In this document: one piece after another, positions 10,128 to 21,239 of the stretch
How positions within the stretch are numbered: the stretch's first letter is position 1
How the letters are laid out: each line of letters starts with the position of its first letter
Source: Mixta mediterraneensis
GTDB taxonomy: Bacteria > Pseudomonadota > Gammaproteobacteria > Enterobacterales > Enterobacteriaceae
Direction of reading: 5' to 3'
NCBI RefSeq assembly: GCF_014946725.1
Contig: NZ_JACFXY010000013.1
Location: forward strand, 1-64,000
Length of the DNA stretch: 64,000 nucleotides
Position numbers and translations under genes: made by a program
The notes under the pieces: model-generated
What the model was told of the DNA's origin: nothing
Database searches by the model: none
What the model saw: only the letters and a program-made list of their open reading frames with translations

Positions 10128-11438
10128 ATGACCATTGAAACAGAACTAAAGTTCATTGCGACATCAAATGCTGTTGAAAAATTGGCAGCAACGCTCGCGG
10201 CATGGCCGCACCAGTATCAGGCTCCACGCGAGTTAACCAATGTCTATTTCGAAACGGATGACAATCAACTGCGTCGTTGGGACATGGGGCTACGCATCCG
10301 TGGCGTTGATAAACGTTATGAAATGACGCTCAAAGGCGGCGGCAAAACATTAGGCGGTTTGCATCAGCGTCGGGAATATAACGTCGCACTGGATAAGGCG
10401 AAACTGGATATAGCGCAACTGCCCGCTGAAATCTGGCCACAGGGAACCGATGTAGTTGCATTACAGCAGCGTTTGCAACCGCTTTTCAGTACGCATTTCC
10501 AGCGCGAAATTTGGCTGATTACGTTTGGCGGCAGCGAAATCGAAATTGCATTTGATCGCGGTGAAGTCGCGACTGAACAACTCAGCGAATCGTTATTTGA
10601 AGTCGAGCTGGAACTAAAGCAAGGGCAGCGTAGCGATATACTGCTTTTTGCGCAACAGCTGGTGACGATGGGCGGGCTACGACTCGGTAGCCTGAGCAAA
10701 GCGGCGCGCGGTTATCACCTGGCGCAAGGTAACCCGCCACGCCCTGTGCGCGCTTTCCCGGTGCTGAAAACCGATGCAAAGGCAACGGTAGAAGAGGGGA
10801 TGGTTGCTGCGCTATCCGCCGGGCTTAACCACTGGCAATATCACGAAGAAGTCTGGCTGCGTGGCGATGCTTCAGCACAGGATGCGGTGCGTGAAGCACT
10901 GGAGGCTTTGCGTAAGGCCTTTGCTGTATTCGGCGCGGTCGTGCCACGTAAGGCCAGCAGCGAGTTGCGCCAGAAACTCACCCTGTTAGAAGAGACGTTA
11001 GTTCACGATGAAGTGGAAGCGCAGACATTCTGTTTTTCCGCGCTTTCTGTTGATACCCAGTTAGCACTTACTCACTGGTTGGCTGAATCTCAGTGGCAGC
11101 AATGGAGTGATGAAAAAGGCCAGGCCAAGCTTCAGGCATCCTTTAAGCGCTTCAGCGATATTATGCTGGCGCGTATCAACGCCGATCTAAAAGAGACATT
11201 TCTTTCGGTTATGCAGCCCAACGAATTTAATGACAAAGCGACGCGCCTTGCGCGCCAGCTATTAACGGTTCACTTGCTGGCTGGTGCGTATTCATCAGAG
11301 GCGGTGGCGATTTGGCTGGGTCGATGGCAACAGTTGCAACTTGCGATTCAGTCACAGGCGAAAAACGATTTACCGTGGCTGGCCGGGCAGGCCATTAAGC
11401 AGCCTGTTTTTTGGAAGAGCAGTAGCGCGCCACGCTAA
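10128..11438 (+). CDS. ygiF: Inorganic triphosphatase YgiF (CYTH-CHAD protein)
   Basis: Hydrolyses inorganic tripolyphosphate. 436 residues. The N-terminal CYTH domain (about 1-200) has the EXEXK motif (ETELK at residues 4-8) and the basic and acidic tunnel residues RIRGVDKRYEMTLK. The C-terminal CHAD domain (about 215-430) is helical and histidine-rich and probably binds polyphosphate. It is 27 bases upstream of glnE, as in E. coli, and is probably co-transcribed with it. Confidence 0.95.
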   Translation: MTIETELKFIATSNAVEKLAATLAAWPHQYQAPRELTNVYFETDDNQLRRWDMGLRIRGVDKRYEMTLKGGGKTLGGLHQRREYNVALDKAKLDIAQLPAEIWPQGTDVVALQQRLQPLFSTHFQREIWLITFGGSEIEIAFDRGEVATEQLSESLFEVELELKQGQRSDILLFAQQLVTMGGLRLGSLSKAARGYHLAQGNPPRPVRAFPVLKTDAKATVEEGMVAALSAGLNHWQYHEEVWLRGDASAQDAVREALEALRKAFAVFGAVVPRKASSELRQKLTLLEETLVHDEVEAQTFCFSALSVDTQLALTHWLAESQWQQWSDEKGQAKLQASFKRFSDIMLARINADLKETFLSVMQPNEFNDKATRLARQLLTVHLLAGAYSSEAVAIWLGRWQQLQLAIQSQAKNDLPWLAGQAIKQPVFWKSSSAPR

Positions 11439-11465
11439 CTTTGCACACACAAGCAGGGAGAGAAT

Positions 11466-14312
11466 ATGTTGCCAGCATTACCCGCATTGTTACTCTCGCA
11501 GGCTGAAAAGGCCGCCGGGCAGTTGAACGTGCCTTCTGCTTCGTTAAGCATAGAGCAGGCCGCTGGCCTCGCGTTCAGCGATTTTGTCGTAGAAAATTTG
11601 CAACAGCATCCTGACTGGTGGCAGGCTATCCAGCAACAGCCACCGCAGGCTGATGAGTGGCAACATTATGCTGACTGGCTGGCGCTGGATATGCAGGGAG
11701 TAGATAGCGAAGCAGCATTGATACGGGTGCTGCGTCTGTTTCGCCGCCGCATGCTGGTTCGCATTGCATGGATGCAGAGTTTGCAGCACGCAACAACTGA
11801 ACAGACTCTGCAACAGTTGAGCGTATTAGCCGAAGTGCTTATCGGCCAGGCGCGCGACTGGGTGTATCGGGATTGTTGTCAGGACTTCGGCACGCCATGC
11901 AATGCGAAAGGCGAGGCTCAGCCGATGTTAATCCTCGGCATGGGCAAGCTTGGTGGGGGAGAACTCAACTTCTCATCTGACATTGATCTCATCTTTGCCT
12001 GGCCCGAAAACGGCGTGACGCGCGGAGGACGTCGGGAGCTTGATAACGCCCAGTTCTTCACCCGTATGGGACAGCGGCTAATCAAAGTACTCGACCAGCC
12101 CACCATGGATGGTTTCGTTTATCGCGTTGATATGCGCCTGCGCCCGTTTGGCGACAGCGGACCTTTGGTGCTGAGCTTTGCCGCGCTGGAGGATTACTAT
12201 CAGGAGCAAGGCCGTGACTGGGAACGTTATGCCATGGTCAAGGCACGTCTGATGGGGGATAACCAGGATCGCTGGAGCCAGGAATTACAGCAGATGCTGC
12301 GGCCCTTTGTTTATCGGCGCTATATCGACTTCAGCGTGATTCAGGCGCTGCGTAATATGAAAAGTATGATTACGCGTGAAGTACGGCGGCGTGGCCTGAA
12401 AAACAATATCAAACTCGGTGCAGGTGGTATCCGTGAAACCGAATTTATTGTGCAGGTCTTTCAGTTAATCCGGGGCGGACGTGAACGCTCACTTCAGTTA
12501 CGCGCCCTGATGCCCACGCTTTCAGCAATACAAGAGCTGGCGTTATTACCCACAGAGCAGGTAGATACCCTCCGCAACGCTTATCGGTTTTTACGCCGCC
12601 TGGAAAACTTGCTGCAAAGTCTTGCCGATGAGCAAACCCAAACCTTACCTGACGAAGAACTTCATCGTGTACGTCTGGCATGGGCGATGAACACGGACAG
12701 CTGGGCGACATTAATTGAGCAGCTGGACAGGCATATGTCTGCCGTACGCGCCATATTTGATGAATTAATTGGCGAAGATACGCCGGAGATTGGCGATCAG
12801 CGCGAACTGGCTGAATTCACCGTGTTATGGCAGGACACGCTGGAAGATAACGAACTGGCGGCACTCATGCCGCAACTGAATGACGAACAGCGGCGATCGC
12901 TACAGCAAACACTGGACGCGTTTCGTCAGGATATAAACCGTCGCACCATTGGACCACGTGGACGTCAGGCACTTGATCAGCTTATGCCGCGTTTGCTGAG
13001 TGAAGTGTGTCCACGCCAGGATGCAGCGATAACCTTTAGTCGTTTAACGCCATTGCTACTGGGTGTGATAACACGCAGCACTTACCTTGAATTGTTAACC
13101 GAATATCATGGTGCGCTTCGCCATTTAATTCGTCTTTGTGCCGCTTCACCCATGGTTGCCAGTCAGCTGGCTCGTCATCCTTTACTACTGGACGAACTGC
13201 TTGACCCCGCCACGCTGTATCAGCCCACCGCGACCGATGCGTATCGTGATGAGTTGCGTCAGTATCTGATGCGCATTCCCACTGATGACGAAGAGCAACA
13301 GCTTGAAGCGTTACGTCAGTTTAAGCAGGCGCAGCTTTTGCGTATTGCAGCGGCAGACATCGCTGAGACATTGCCGGTGATGAAAGTGAGCGATCACTTA
13401 ACCTGGCTTGCAGAAGCTATCATCGAGTCGGTGGTCCAGCAGGCGTGGAATATGATGCTGCAACGTTACGGACGTCCTTCGCATCTTAAGGATGATAACG
13501 AACGCGGTTTTGCGGTATTAGGCTACGGCAAGTTGGGTGGCTGGGAACTGGGTTACAGCTCCGATCTCGATTTGGTGTTCCTGCACGATTGTCCGTTGAA
13601 TGCGGTAACCAACGGTGCGCGTAGCATTGATGGCCGCCAGTTTTACCTGCGTCTGGCGCAGCGGGTAATGCATTTGTTCAGTACCCGTACTCCATCCGGC
13701 GTTCTGTACGAGGTTGATGCTCGCCTGCGTCCGTCTGGCGCGGCCGGCATGCTCGTTAGTACTTTTACGGCCTTTAATGATTATCAGCATCATGAGGCCT
13801 GGACATGGGAGCATCAGGCGTTAGTACGCGCTCGCGTTGTTTTCGGCGAATCATCTTCCGGGGCTCGCTTCAACGTCATTCGCCGCGGAGTGCTATGTCT
13901 ACCGCGTGAAGCCAGTAAACTGCAAACCGAAGTGCGGGAAATGCGCGAAAAAATGCGAACGCACCTCAGCAATAAGCACAAAGGGCGCTGGGATATTAAG
14001 GCCGATGAAGGTGGTATTACCGATATTGAATTCATTGCGCAATATCTTGTCTTACGCTACGCCGCACAACAACCTGCATTATCACGCTGGTCGGATAACG
14101 TGCGGATTTTCGAGCTAATGGCAACGTATCAAATAATGCCAGAGGCTGAAGCACAAGCGCTGACGCAGGCATACGTTACGCTGCGTGATGCGTTGCATCA
14201 CCTGGCATTACAGGCGTTGCCTGGCCACGTTGATCCTGAAGCGTTTGTGGCTGAACGGCAAACGGTGAAACACAGCTGGCAATACTGGTTGGTCTCGCCA
14301 GTTTCTCTCTGA
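11466..14312 (+). CDS. glnE: Bifunctional glutamine synthetase adenylyltransferase/adenylyl-removing enzyme
   Basis: Adenylylates and deadenylylates glutamine synthetase in response to glutamine and PII state. 948 residues against 946 in E. coli. Two nucleotidyltransferase domains are seen: the N-terminal deadenylylating one with [18 protein letters not shown] (about residues 160-177) and the C-terminal adenylylating one with [18 protein letters not shown] (about 690-707), joined by a helical regulatory region. An AGGGAG site precedes the ATG. Next is hldE, 76 bases downstream. Confidence 0.98.
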   Translation: MLPALPALLLSQAEKAAGQLNVPSASLSIEQAAGLAFSDFVVENLQQHPDWWQAIQQQPPQADEWQHYADWLALDMQGVDSEAALIRVLRLFRRRMLVRIAWMQSLQHATTEQTLQQLSVLAEVLIGQARDWVYRDCCQDFGTPCNAKGEAQPMLILGMGKLGGGELNFSSDIDLIFAWPENGVTRGGRRELDNAQFFTRMGQRLIKVLDQPTMDGFVYRVDMRLRPFGDSGPLVLSFAALEDYYQEQGRDWERYAMVKARLMGDNQDRWSQELQQMLRPFVYRRYIDFSVIQALRNMKSMITREVRRRGLKNNIKLGAGGIRETEFIVQVFQLIRGGRERSLQLRALMPTLSAIQELALLPTEQVDTLRNAYRFLRRLENLLQSLADEQTQTLPDEELHRVRLAWAMNTDSWATLIEQLDRHMSAVRAIFDELIGEDTPEIGDQRELAEFTVLWQDTLEDNELAALMPQLNDEQRRSLQQTLDAFRQDINRRTIGPRGRQALDQLMPRLLSEVCPRQDAAITFSRLTPLLLGVITRSTYLELLTEYHGALRHLIRLCAASPMVASQLARHPLLLDELLDPATLYQPTATDAYRDELRQYLMRIPTDDEEQQLEALRQFKQAQLLRIAAADIAETLPVMKVSDHLTWLAEAIIESVVQQAWNMMLQRYGRPSHLKDDNERGFAVLGYGKLGGWELGYSSDLDLVFLHDCPLNAVTNGARSIDGRQFYLRLAQRVMHLFSTRTPSGVLYEVDARLRPSGAAGMLVSTFTAFNDYQHHEAWTWEHQALVRARVVFGESSSGARFNVIRRGVLCLPREASKLQTEVREMREKMRTHLSNKHKGRWDIKADEGGITDIEFIAQYLVLRYAAQQPALSRWSDNVRIFELMATYQIMPEAEAQALTQAYVTLRDALHHLALQALPGHVDPEAFVAERQTVKHSWQYWLVSPVSL

Positions 14313-14388
14313 GCGCGTGGCTGATAGCGCCATTCACAACTGTGATATTATCCGCGCACTATTTTTACAGCAGTCTGGAGTGTCTGGA

Positions 14389-15813
14389 ATGAAAGTGACT
14401 CTGCCCGCATTCGGTCAAGCCTCGGTGCTGGTCGTTGGCGATGTGATGTTAGACCGTTACTGGTATGGTCCAACCAGCCGTATTTCGCCTGAAGCACCGG
14501 TCCCGGTGGTCAAAGTGGATACAGTTGAAGAGCGCCCTGGCGGTGCGGCGAACGTGGCGATGAATATCGCTGCTCTCGGCGCGACATCACGCTTGATCGG
14601 CCTGACGGGTGAGGACGATGCGGCACGCGTATTAAGTAATACGCTTAAAGACGTCAACGTTAACTGTGACTTCGTGGCAGTTAAAAGCCATCCTACCATT
14701 ACTAAACTGCGGGTACTTTCCCGTAATCAACAACTTATCCGTCTTGATTTTGAAGAGGGTTTTGAGCAGGTCGATCCTGAGCCCATTCATCAACGTATGC
14801 GCCAGTCCTTAGCGGCTGCGGGGGCGCTGGTACTGTCTGATTACGCGAAAGGCGTGTTAAGCAGCGTGCAGACCATGATTACTCTTGCACGTGAAGCGAA
14901 AGTGCCGGTATTAATCGATCCGAAAGGCACTGATTTTTCACGCTATCGTGGCGCGACATTACTGACGCCAAATTTTTCAGAATTTGAAGCGGTAGTGGGG
15001 AAGTGTAAAAGCGAAGATGAAATTGTCACACGCGGCATGCAGTTGATTGCAGATTATGACTTGTCGGCGCTACTGATAACGCGTTCTGAAAATGGCATGA
15101 TGTTGCTTCAGCCAGGCAAAACACCACTACACTTACCCACTCAGGCGCAAGAAGTGTATGACGTAACTGGCGCGGGTGACACGGTTATTGGTGTGCTGGC
15201 GGCAGCCTTAGCCGCAGGTGATTTGCTGGAAGAGGCCTGTTTTCTTGCCAACGCCGCCGCGGGCGTGGTGGTAGGCAAACTGGGCACCTCAACGGTAAGC
15301 ACGGTCGAGCTTGAGAATGCTATTCATGCGCGTCCGGAGCAAGGCTTCGGCATCATGAGCGAAGCGGAGCTCAAAGACGCTATCGAAATGGCACGCCAGC
15401 GCGGTGAAAAAGTGGTGATGACCAATGGCGTGTTCGACATTCTTCATGCTGGCCACGTTTCCTACCTTGCCAATGCACGTAAACTGGGCGACCGCCTGAT
15501 TGTTGCGGTAAACAGCGATGCGTCAACCCGGCGTTTGAAAGGCGATAGTCGTCCGGTCAATCCACTGGAAAATCGCATGATTGTATTAGGTGCGTTGGAA
15601 GCGGTGGATTGGGTTGTGGCATTCGAAGAAGATACGCCGCAGCGTTTAATTGCCGGTGTGCTGCCCGATCTACTGGTAAAAGGTGGCGATTACAAACCTG
15701 AAGATATTGCAGGAAGCAAAGAAGTCTGGGCCAATGGCGGTGACGTGCAGGTGCTAAATTTTGAAGATGGCATCTCTACGACCAACATCATTAAGACCAT
15801 TCGCGGCAACTAA
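14389..15813 (+). CDS. hldE: Bifunctional heptose-7-phosphate kinase / heptose-1-phosphate adenylyltransferase HldE
   Basis: Carries out two steps of ADP-heptose synthesis for the LPS inner core. 474 residues. The N-terminal ribokinase-type domain has [17 protein letters not shown] and the catalytic TGAGDTVIG (about residue 262). The C-terminal cytidylyltransferase-like domain has [15 protein letters not shown] (about 347-361). I chose the ATG at 14389 (MKVTLPAFG), which has a GGAG site and matches the family; an in-frame start 24 codons upstream is not supported. Confidence 0.98.
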   Translation: MKVTLPAFGQASVLVVGDVMLDRYWYGPTSRISPEAPVPVVKVDTVEERPGGAANVAMNIAALGATSRLIGLTGEDDAARVLSNTLKDVNVNCDFVAVKSHPTITKLRVLSRNQQLIRLDFEEGFEQVDPEPIHQRMRQSLAAAGALVLSDYAKGVLSSVQTMITLAREAKVPVLIDPKGTDFSRYRGATLLTPNFSEFEAVVGKCKSEDEIVTRGMQLIADYDLSALLITRSENGMMLLQPGKTPLHLPTQAQEVYDVTGAGDTVIGVLAAALAAGDLLEEACFLANAAAGVVVGKLGTSTVSTVELENAIHARPEQGFGIMSEAELKDAIEMARQRGEKVVMTNGVFDILHAGHVSYLANARKLGDRLIVAVNSDASTRRLKGDSRPVNPLENRMIVLGALEAVDWVVAFEEDTPQRLIAGVLPDLLVKGGDYKPEDIAGSKEVWANGGDVQVLNFEDGISTTNIIKTIRGN

Positions 15814-15824
15814 GTGTTGTAACA

Positions 15825-15847
15825 AGCGGGAGCAGTCCCCTCCCGCT
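15825..15847. terminator. Bidirectional terminator between hldE and ubiK
   Basis: Stem AGCGGGA / TCCCGCT with a nine-base loop followed by T-rich sequence, between convergent genes. Confidence 0.75.
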
Positions 15848-15853
15848 TTCTGT

Positions 15854-16162
15854 TTACTCTGGCGTAATTTCTGTTTTCGTAACGGTTGAGTCTGGTGTCG
15901 TCGTAACCGCTGGAACCGGAGCGTTTTGACTTTCCAGTTGCGCCAGACGTTGCTCCAGCGCGGCCAGTTTTTCTCGCGTGCGTAGCAGTACCTGCGTTTG
16001 CACATCAAACTCTTCACGGTTGACCAAATCCATACGCGTCAATTGTGCCGTCAGTGCCTGACGAATTTTCTTTTCGACATCGTCACCAAACTCACGAATT
16101 CCTTTTGGCATCGCTTCATGGACCTGGCGTGCAATTTGTTCAATTTTTTTCGTGTCGATCAT
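15854..16162 (-). CDS. ubiK: Ubiquinone biosynthesis accessory factor UbiK
   Basis: Small protein that helps aerobic ubiquinone synthesis with UbiJ; formerly YqiC, of the BMFP family. 102 residues, slightly longer than in E. coli. It begins [21 protein letters not shown], followed by a helical segment and a coiled coil (about 50-80, with regular leucines); the low-complexity Pro/Thr/Val tail is variable. It stands alone, facing hldE, and reads away from the ribB riboswitch. Confidence 0.95.
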   Translation of the reverse strand: MIDTKKIEQIARQVHEAMPKGIREFGDDVEKKIRQALTAQLTRMDLVNREEFDVQTQVLLRTREKLAALEQRLAQLESQNAPVPAVTTTPDSTVTKTEITPE

Positions 16163-16352
16163 GATTATTTCCTGGTTACGGGTTGCTGAGGACAGCAGTT
16201 GTGCGCACTTAATATCTGCTCAATATCTGCTAAGTGTAATGCCAGAAATGAAAAGGTTTAACCTGAAATCGGTAACGCAGGAAATGCCAAAGCATTTGCC
16301 GTTTTGTTGATTGCCGCTCCAGATGATCGGCGCTATAGTAAATTCGCTTATT

Positions 16353-16492
16353 CTCAGGGCGGGGCGAAATTCCCCACCGGCGGTAAATCAGCGTAAGCTG
16401 AAAGCCCGCGAGCGCTTCATAATCCATTATGAAGGTCAGCAGATCCGGTGTAATTCCGGGGCCGACGGTTAAAGTCCGGATGGGAGAGGGTA
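16353..16492 (+). promoter_or_regulatory. FMN riboswitch (RFN element) in the ribB leader
   Basis: The leader shows the conserved RFN blocks in order: CTCAGGGCGGGGCGAAATTC, CCCACCGGCGGTAAAT, GCCCGCGAGCG, GGTCAGCAGATCCGGTG, TTCCGGGGCCGACGGT and GTCCGGATGGGAGAG. It folds as a multi-stem junction that binds flavin mononucleotide. About 110 bases of expression platform separate it from the ribB start. In E. coli this leader also yields the small RNA SroG. Confidence 0.95.
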
Positions 16493-16603
16493 ACGATATT
16501 TGCAGGGCTTTTGCCCACGCCACGTTATTGCTACGTCTGTTGACGTCACTCCTAAGCACGCCCTGATTCTGGTAACCCAATACATTTAAAAGGTTTTATT
16601 ACC

Positions 16604-17260
16604 ATGAATCAGACGCTACTTTCTGAATTTGGCACGCCGGAACAGCGTGTAGAACGAGCCATTGCAGCACTGCGTGACAGACGCGGGGTGATGGTACTGG
16701 ACGATGAAAATCGTGAAAACGAAGGCGATATGATCTTCGCCGCCGAAACCATGACAGTTGAACAAATGGCGCTGACTATTCGTCATGGAAGCGGGATTGT
16801 TTGTCTGTGCCTGACGGAAGAACGCCGTCGGCAGCTTGATTTGCCCATGATGGTGGAGAACAACACCAGCGCTTACGGCACCGGTTTTACCGTCACTATT
16901 GAAGCAGCGGAAGGCGTTACAACCGGTGTTTCAGCTAAAGATCGCATCACGACTATTCGCGCGGCTGTCGCTGATCATGCGAAGCCCAGCGATTTGAATC
17001 GCCCCGGCCATGTATTCCCGTTGCGTGCGCGTGACGGTGGCGTATTAACGCGTGGTGGACACACAGAGGCGACTATTGATTTGGTGACGCTGGCAGGTTT
17101 TAAACCCGCAGGCGTATTGTGCGAGCTGACGAATGATGATGGCTCTATGGCACATGCGCCGGAAGTCATCCTGTTTGCGAAACAGCATGATATGCCAGTG
17201 GTAACTATTGAAGATTTAGTGGCTTACCGCCGCGATCGCGAGGCCCGTCAGGCCAGCTAA
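16604..17260 (+). CDS. ribB: 3,4-dihydroxy-2-butanone-4-phosphate synthase RibB
   Basis: Converts ribulose 5-phosphate to 3,4-dihydroxy-2-butanone 4-phosphate and formate for riboflavin synthesis. 218 residues, stand-alone (no GTP cyclohydrolase II fusion). Seen: the acidic metal-binding loop [16 protein letters not shown] (about residues 32-47), [11 protein letters not shown], and the substrate site [12 protein letters not shown] (about 149-160). It is controlled by the FMN riboswitch upstream. Confidence 0.98.
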   Translation: MNQTLLSEFGTPEQRVERAIAALRDRRGVMVLDDENRENEGDMIFAAETMTVEQMALTIRHGSGIVCLCLTEERRRQLDLPMMVENNTSAYGTGFTVTIEAAEGVTTGVSAKDRITTIRAAVADHAKPSDLNRPGHVFPLRARDGGVLTRGGHTEATIDLVTLAGFKPAGVLCELTNDDGSMAHAPEVILFAKQHDMPVVTIEDLVAYRRDREARQAS

Positions 17261-17281
17261 GCAGCATTTGCCATCCATAAA

Positions 17282-17308
17282 ACAGGCCGGTTTTCCGGCC
17301 TGTTTTTT
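17282..17308 (+). terminator. ribB intrinsic terminator
   Basis: Stem ACAGGCCGG / CCGGCCTGT with a TTTT loop, followed by six T residues, 22 bases after the ribB stop. Confidence 0.9.
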
Positions 17309-17482
17309 ACCGACTAGCGTAAAAATATAGTTATCAAAGAAGTTACCTATGACAGGTGAGAAGTGGCGCATTATGCATAAATGTGTGGCAGTAAGCCGCT
17401 GATCCCTACCATTCTTCGCGGTAGGGCGCGACAGCCTGACATGAAAAAATAACAGCGCTTTGCTGAACAAACGTTGCTTTGT

Positions 17483-18250
17483 TCAGCCGATGCCAGCGGT
17501 TTGCAACAACGTCAGGCTTAAACCCATCACCGACATACCGCAGAGTACACCGTAGCCTGGATTATTATGTGGATCGATTTCACGTGCCAGCGGCATCAAC
17601 TCATCTACTGATAAGGCAACCATAATGCCAGCAACGGCTGCCATGACAGCAGCAATTATCACTGGCGAGACTAATGGCCCCAGCAGCATAAAGGCGATCA
17701 CCCCACCTAAAATTTCCGCCATACCCGATACGCAGGCCCAGAAGATCGCTTTCATTTTTGAGCCTGTGGCCGCATACATTGGGCCCGCCACTGCCAGCCC
17801 TTCAGGAATGTTGTGAATGGCTACCGCCAGCGCAATGCCCATGCCGAGCTCCCTGTCACTGCTGGCTGTGACATAGGTTGCAATACCTTCAGGGAAGTTA
17901 TGCAGGCTAATGCCTAACGTAAGTAAAATCGCGGTACGACGCAGGTTTTTCGGGTGGTGGCGACCTGTTGTTAAATCTTGTGGGTGCTGGTGCGGTAACA
18001 GGCGATCCAAAGCAAAATAGCCCAGCAAACCCAGCATAAACATGCCATAACCCAGTAATGGCGACATGCCCTGCGCATGAAGTGCGGCTGGCAGCATTTC
18101 CATTAAAGCGATCAAAAGCATGATGCCAGCAGCAAATCCAAGGGAAAATGCCAATACGCGGTTGGAAGGTTTTTGTCCCATCACACCCAATAAAGCACCG
18201 ATAAAGGTGGCGCCGCCTGCCAGTATGGTAAGCAGTAAAGGTAATGGCAT
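17483..18250 (-). CDS. zupT: ZIP-family divalent metal transporter ZupT
   Basis: Inner-membrane importer of zinc and, less selectively, iron, manganese and cobalt. 255 residues with about eight hydrophobic segments. The paired metal-binding motifs HNFPEG (about residue 117) and HNIPEG (about 146) are intact, with a short His-rich loop HQHPQD before them. I chose the ATG at 18250, which has a GGAGAG site, over an in-frame start 18 codons upstream. A Fur-like box lies just before it. Confidence 0.97.
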   Translation of the reverse strand: MPLPLLLTILAGGATFIGALLGVMGQKPSNRVLAFSLGFAAGIMLLIALMEMLPAALHAQGMSPLLGYGMFMLGLLGYFALDRLLPHQHPQDLTTGRHHPKNLRRTAILLTLGISLHNFPEGIATYVTASSDRELGMGIALAVAIHNIPEGLAVAGPMYAATGSKMKAIFWACVSGMAEILGGVIAFMLLGPLVSPVIIAAVMAAVAGIMVALSVDELMPLAREIDPHNNPGYGVLCGMSVMGLSLTLLQTAGIG

Positions 18251-18264
18251 TGTGCTCTCCTTAA

Positions 18265-18279
18265 TGATAATTATTCCCA
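18265..18279. promoter_or_regulatory. Fur-like box upstream of zupT
   Basis: TGATAAT-t-ATTCCCA matches 12 of 14 positions of the 7-1-7 Fur consensus (TGATAATnATTATCA). It lies 14 bases before the zupT start, where a bound repressor would block transcription. E. coli zupT is generally described as weakly constitutive, so Fur control here would be a local feature. Prediction by motif only. Confidence 0.5.
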
Positions 18280-18444
18280 ATAAACTACTGTTAAACTTAC
18301 TCAATATCGAGTTTTGTCAGGTAAAGAATTGTCGGGCTCACTTATTCAAATTCTCTGATGATCATCATCATGCTTATCCGCGTGATTAACCGCTTAAACG
18401 GCGTATCGTATCCACCATGAAAGCGGCTTTGGTGGAGAAAATTT

Positions 18445-19230
18445 ATGAGTCCGTTACGTATGCCCGCCCTGTTTTTGGGTCATGGCAGCCCGATGAACGT
18501 GCTGGAAGAAAACCGTTATACCGCGTTCTGGCGCAAGGCAGGAAAAACGTTGCCGCGCCCGCGTGCCATTCTTGCTATTTCTGCACACTGGTACACGCGC
18601 GGAACCCTGGTTACAGCAATGGCATCTCCGCGCACTATTCACGATTTTGGCGGCTTTCCACAGGCCCTGTTTGATACCCGCTATCCAGCCCCAGGCTCGC
18701 CGGCGCTGGCAGAAGAAATCGCCGAATTGCTGGCTCCCACACCGGTGCAACTTGACCAGGAGTGGGGACTGGATCATGGCGCCTGGGGCGTATTGATCAA
18801 AATGTATCCCGAAGCGGATATACCGGTGGTTCAGCTGAGCGTGGACAAGACAAAACCCGCAGCCTGGCATTTTGAGCTGGGACGTAAGCTGGCGATATTG
18901 CGCGATCAAGGAGTAATGATCGTGGCGAGCGGCAATGTGGTCCATAATCTGCGAATGGTGCGCTGGGGCGGGGGCGACGATGTTTATCCCTGGGCAAACA
19001 GCTTTAACCAGTTTGTGCGGGATAATATTGATGTACAAAGCCATGCTGAAACGCATCCACTGGTGAATTTTATGCAGCATGAAGGGGCAACATTGTCGAA
19101 CCCGACACCAGAACACTATCTACCGCTGCTGTATGTTTTAGGCGCGCGGCAACCTGATGAGCCGATCACCATCCCAATTGATGGTATGGAATTAGGCGCT
19201 ATCAGCATGCTGTCTGTTCAGGTTGGTTAA
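18445..19230 (+). CDS. ygiD: 4,5-DOPA dioxygenase extradiol YgiD
   Basis: Class III extradiol ring-cleavage dioxygenase (LigB fold); the E. coli and plant homologues open the ring of L-DOPA. 261 residues. Seen: LFLGHGSPMN (about residues 9-18), LAISAHWYTRG (about 43-53), LDQEWGLDHGAWGVL (about 104-118) and VASGNVVHNLR, which carry the metal-binding histidines. The physiological substrate is unknown. It is divergent from zupT. Confidence 0.93.
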   Translation: MSPLRMPALFLGHGSPMNVLEENRYTAFWRKAGKTLPRPRAILAISAHWYTRGTLVTAMASPRTIHDFGGFPQALFDTRYPAPGSPALAEEIAELLAPTPVQLDQEWGLDHGAWGVLIKMYPEADIPVVQLSVDKTKPAAWHFELGRKLAILRDQGVMIVASGNVVHNLRMVRWGGGDDVYPWANSFNQFVRDNIDVQSHAETHPLVNFMQHEGATLSNPTPEHYLPLLYVLGARQPDEPITIPIDGMELGAISMLSVQVG

Positions 19231-19236
19231 AAATAT

Positions 19237-19252
19237 GGCCAGCGAGCTGGCC
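19237..19252. terminator. Hairpin between convergent ygiD and ygiC
   Basis: Palindrome GGCCAGC-GA-GCTGGCC, followed by short A/T-rich runs on either side; plausible two-way terminator. Confidence 0.5.
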
Positions 19253-19261
19253 TGTTAAAAG

Positions 19262-20422
19262 CTACTCAATAAATGCGTGCGGATAGAAGCGGGAAAGATC
19301 CTGAGTGATCAAATCGCGATCTTCACGTAAGCCAATCCCGGCAGGTTGATCGTCAATTAACCAGCTACCAATCAGCGTGTAGCTGTCACCAAATTTCGGC
19401 AACGGATGAAACGCCTGCACGATCATGCCTTCTTCGCCGTACGGGCCGTCAACGCGCGCGATTTCCGTTCCGTTTTCCACAATACGGATATTGGCTCCTT
19501 CGCGTGAGAAAAGGGGCTTAACCACGTATTTCGCCATTGGCGGCACTTGATCCTCAGCAAAGTAGGCGGGCAACAGATTCGGATGGTTCGGGAACATCTG
19601 CCATAGCATAGGTAGCAACGCTTTGTTCGACAGAATACTTTTCCAGGCGGGTTCTAACCAGCGCACGCCCGCGTCCGCCAGCTTGGTAGAAAACATCTCA
19701 CGCAGCATAAATTCCCAGGGGTAGAGCTTAAACAAATTACTGATAACCTGATCGTGAGCATCCGTAAATTCGCCTTTCTCACCCAGGCCAATCTCATCAA
19801 TAAAGAGGAATTCGCTCGGTAAACCAGCTTCTGTGGCGCAATCCTGTAGGTATTGCACAGTACCGCGATCTTCGTCAGTGTCGCGACAACAGGCGAAATG
19901 TAGCCAGTTAAATCCGTGCTGCTGATGAAGACTGGCGAAGCGCTCAATTAGCTTCTCCTGCAAGCTATTAAACTGATCGCTGCCTGGCGGTAACTGGCCG
20001 GCGTTTAGCTGATCTTCCAGCCAAAGCCACTGAAAAAATGCCGCTTCATATAGCGAGGTGGGCGTATCGGCATTGTTTTCCAGCAGCATGGCGTCGCCTT
20101 TACCGTCCCAGGCCAGATCGAGGCGTGAATAAAGCGAGGGTTGACGCTGTTGCCATGAGTCACGAACAAAATCCCAGGTATGTTTAGTAATGCGAAACTT
20201 AGTGAGCAACGCCTCGCTGTTTACCACTTTCTCTACCACCTGCAAACACATTTGATGCAGTTCTGCCGTGGTCTCTTCGAGCTGTTCGATTTGCGCCAGC
20301 GTGAATTGATAATAAGCATCTTCACACCAGTAAGGCTCGCCATGCATAGTATGAAAGCGGAAACCAAATTCGGTGGCTTTTTCTCGCCAGCCTGGGCGTT
20401 CGGAAATAGCAATGCGTTGCAT
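19262..20422 (-). CDS. ygiC: ATP-grasp glutathionylspermidine synthase-family protein YgiC
   Basis: Homologue of the synthetase half of glutathionylspermidine synthase; substrate unproved. 386 residues, the E. coli length. Seen: [18 protein letters not shown] near the N terminus, [20 protein letters not shown] (about 104-123), [14 protein letters not shown] (about 300-313) and the acidic metal-site region near [12 protein letters not shown]. Its ATG is 9 bases after ygiB, so the two are translated from one transcript, downstream of tolC as in E. coli. Confidence 0.94.
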   Translation of the reverse strand: MQRIAISERPGWREKATEFGFRFHTMHGEPYWCEDAYYQFTLAQIEQLEETTAELHQMCLQVVEKVVNSEALLTKFRITKHTWDFVRDSWQQRQPSLYSRLDLAWDGKGDAMLLENNADTPTSLYEAAFFQWLWLEDQLNAGQLPPGSDQFNSLQEKLIERFASLHQQHGFNWLHFACCRDTDEDRGTVQYLQDCATEAGLPSEFLFIDEIGLGEKGEFTDAHDQVISNLFKLYPWEFMLREMFSTKLADAGVRWLEPAWKSILSNKALLPMLWQMFPNHPNLLPAYFAEDQVPPMAKYVVKPLFSREGANIRIVENGTEIARVDGPYGEEGMIVQAFHPLPKFGDSYTLIGSWLIDDQPAGIGLREDRDLITQDLSRFYPHAFIE

Positions 20423-20431
20423 ATGACTGCG

Positions 20432-21097
20432 TTAACCTCCCAGCGAGCGGCTTGATGTACCGGTAGCGCTGCGCTGCATTGAACTTTGTTTAGCGACGGT
20501 TTCGCCGAAGCCACCACGCGTAATGGTCGAGGTTGTTGCAGGTTTTGGTGCTAACGCCGTTTTTGGCACGTTCATGGTACGGCCTGAGGTAGCAGAACCA
20601 TAATTGCGGCCAGAAGCATCAACAAACTGGCCTTTCGCCGGACTGTTAGCTGATTTTGGCGAGAAAAGGGGTTGCTGCGCAAAGCCTGCGCCGCCGCCCA
20701 TCATGCGGCCCATCATGTAGCCCGCCATCAGTGGCATCCAGAAGCTGCCGCCCTGGTGTGATTCTGCGTTACTGGTGCCAGCGCCCGCCTGAGCCGGCGT
20801 TTGCTGGCACTGGTTTTCACCAAATTCCGCTACGCAATCTTCACGGGTTGCATATTTCGGTGCTGTGCGTTCAGCTTCTTTTCGGGCATTGTTATAAGCC
20901 GTGGTGCATTGCGCGCTCTGGCCTGGATTAGCTTTCGCACAATCATCGGCATTTTGGTAGAGCGACACGGTTTCGTCATTCTGTTCGCAGCCAGCCAGCA
21001 TAAATACTGCCGTAACGGCAATAGCTACCGGCGTTAAGTGTCTTGCTTGCCAGCTCTTACGAAAGGCGGCATAGCGAATGGATTTAGTCCGTTTCAT
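20432..21097 (-). CDS. ygiB: DUF1190 lipoprotein-like protein YgiB
   Basis: Conserved enterobacterial envelope protein (UPF0441/DUF1190) of unknown function. 221 residues. Seen: a basic N terminus ([19 protein letters not shown]), a hydrophobic signal with a lipobox VFMLAGC (Cys about 36), a cysteine-containing domain, and a Gly/Ser/Thr-rich C-terminal tail ending SSRSLGG. It is paired with ygiC and follows tolC by 142 bases. Confidence 0.92.
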   Translation of the reverse strand: MKRTKSIRYAAFRKSWQARHLTPVAIAVTAVFMLAGCEQNDETVSLYQNADDCAKANPGQSAQCTTAYNNARKEAERTAPKYATREDCVAEFGENQCQQTPAQAGAGTSNAESHQGGSFWMPLMAGYMMGRMMGGGAGFAQQPLFSPKSANSPAKGQFVDASGRNYGSATSGRTMNVPKTALAPKPATTSTITRGGFGETVAKQSSMQRSATGTSSRSLGG

Positions 21098-21239
21098 TAT
21101 TGTGATCCTGTACCCAAAGTTAGCGCTTAGGATAGGGGATGAGCGGTGAAAATTGAAGCGGAGGGCCTGATGCTAAAGGGATATTTACGTAGCTATACGT
21201 TTAATAGAGAAGCGGGCCGCAAAGCGACCCGAATCAAGG

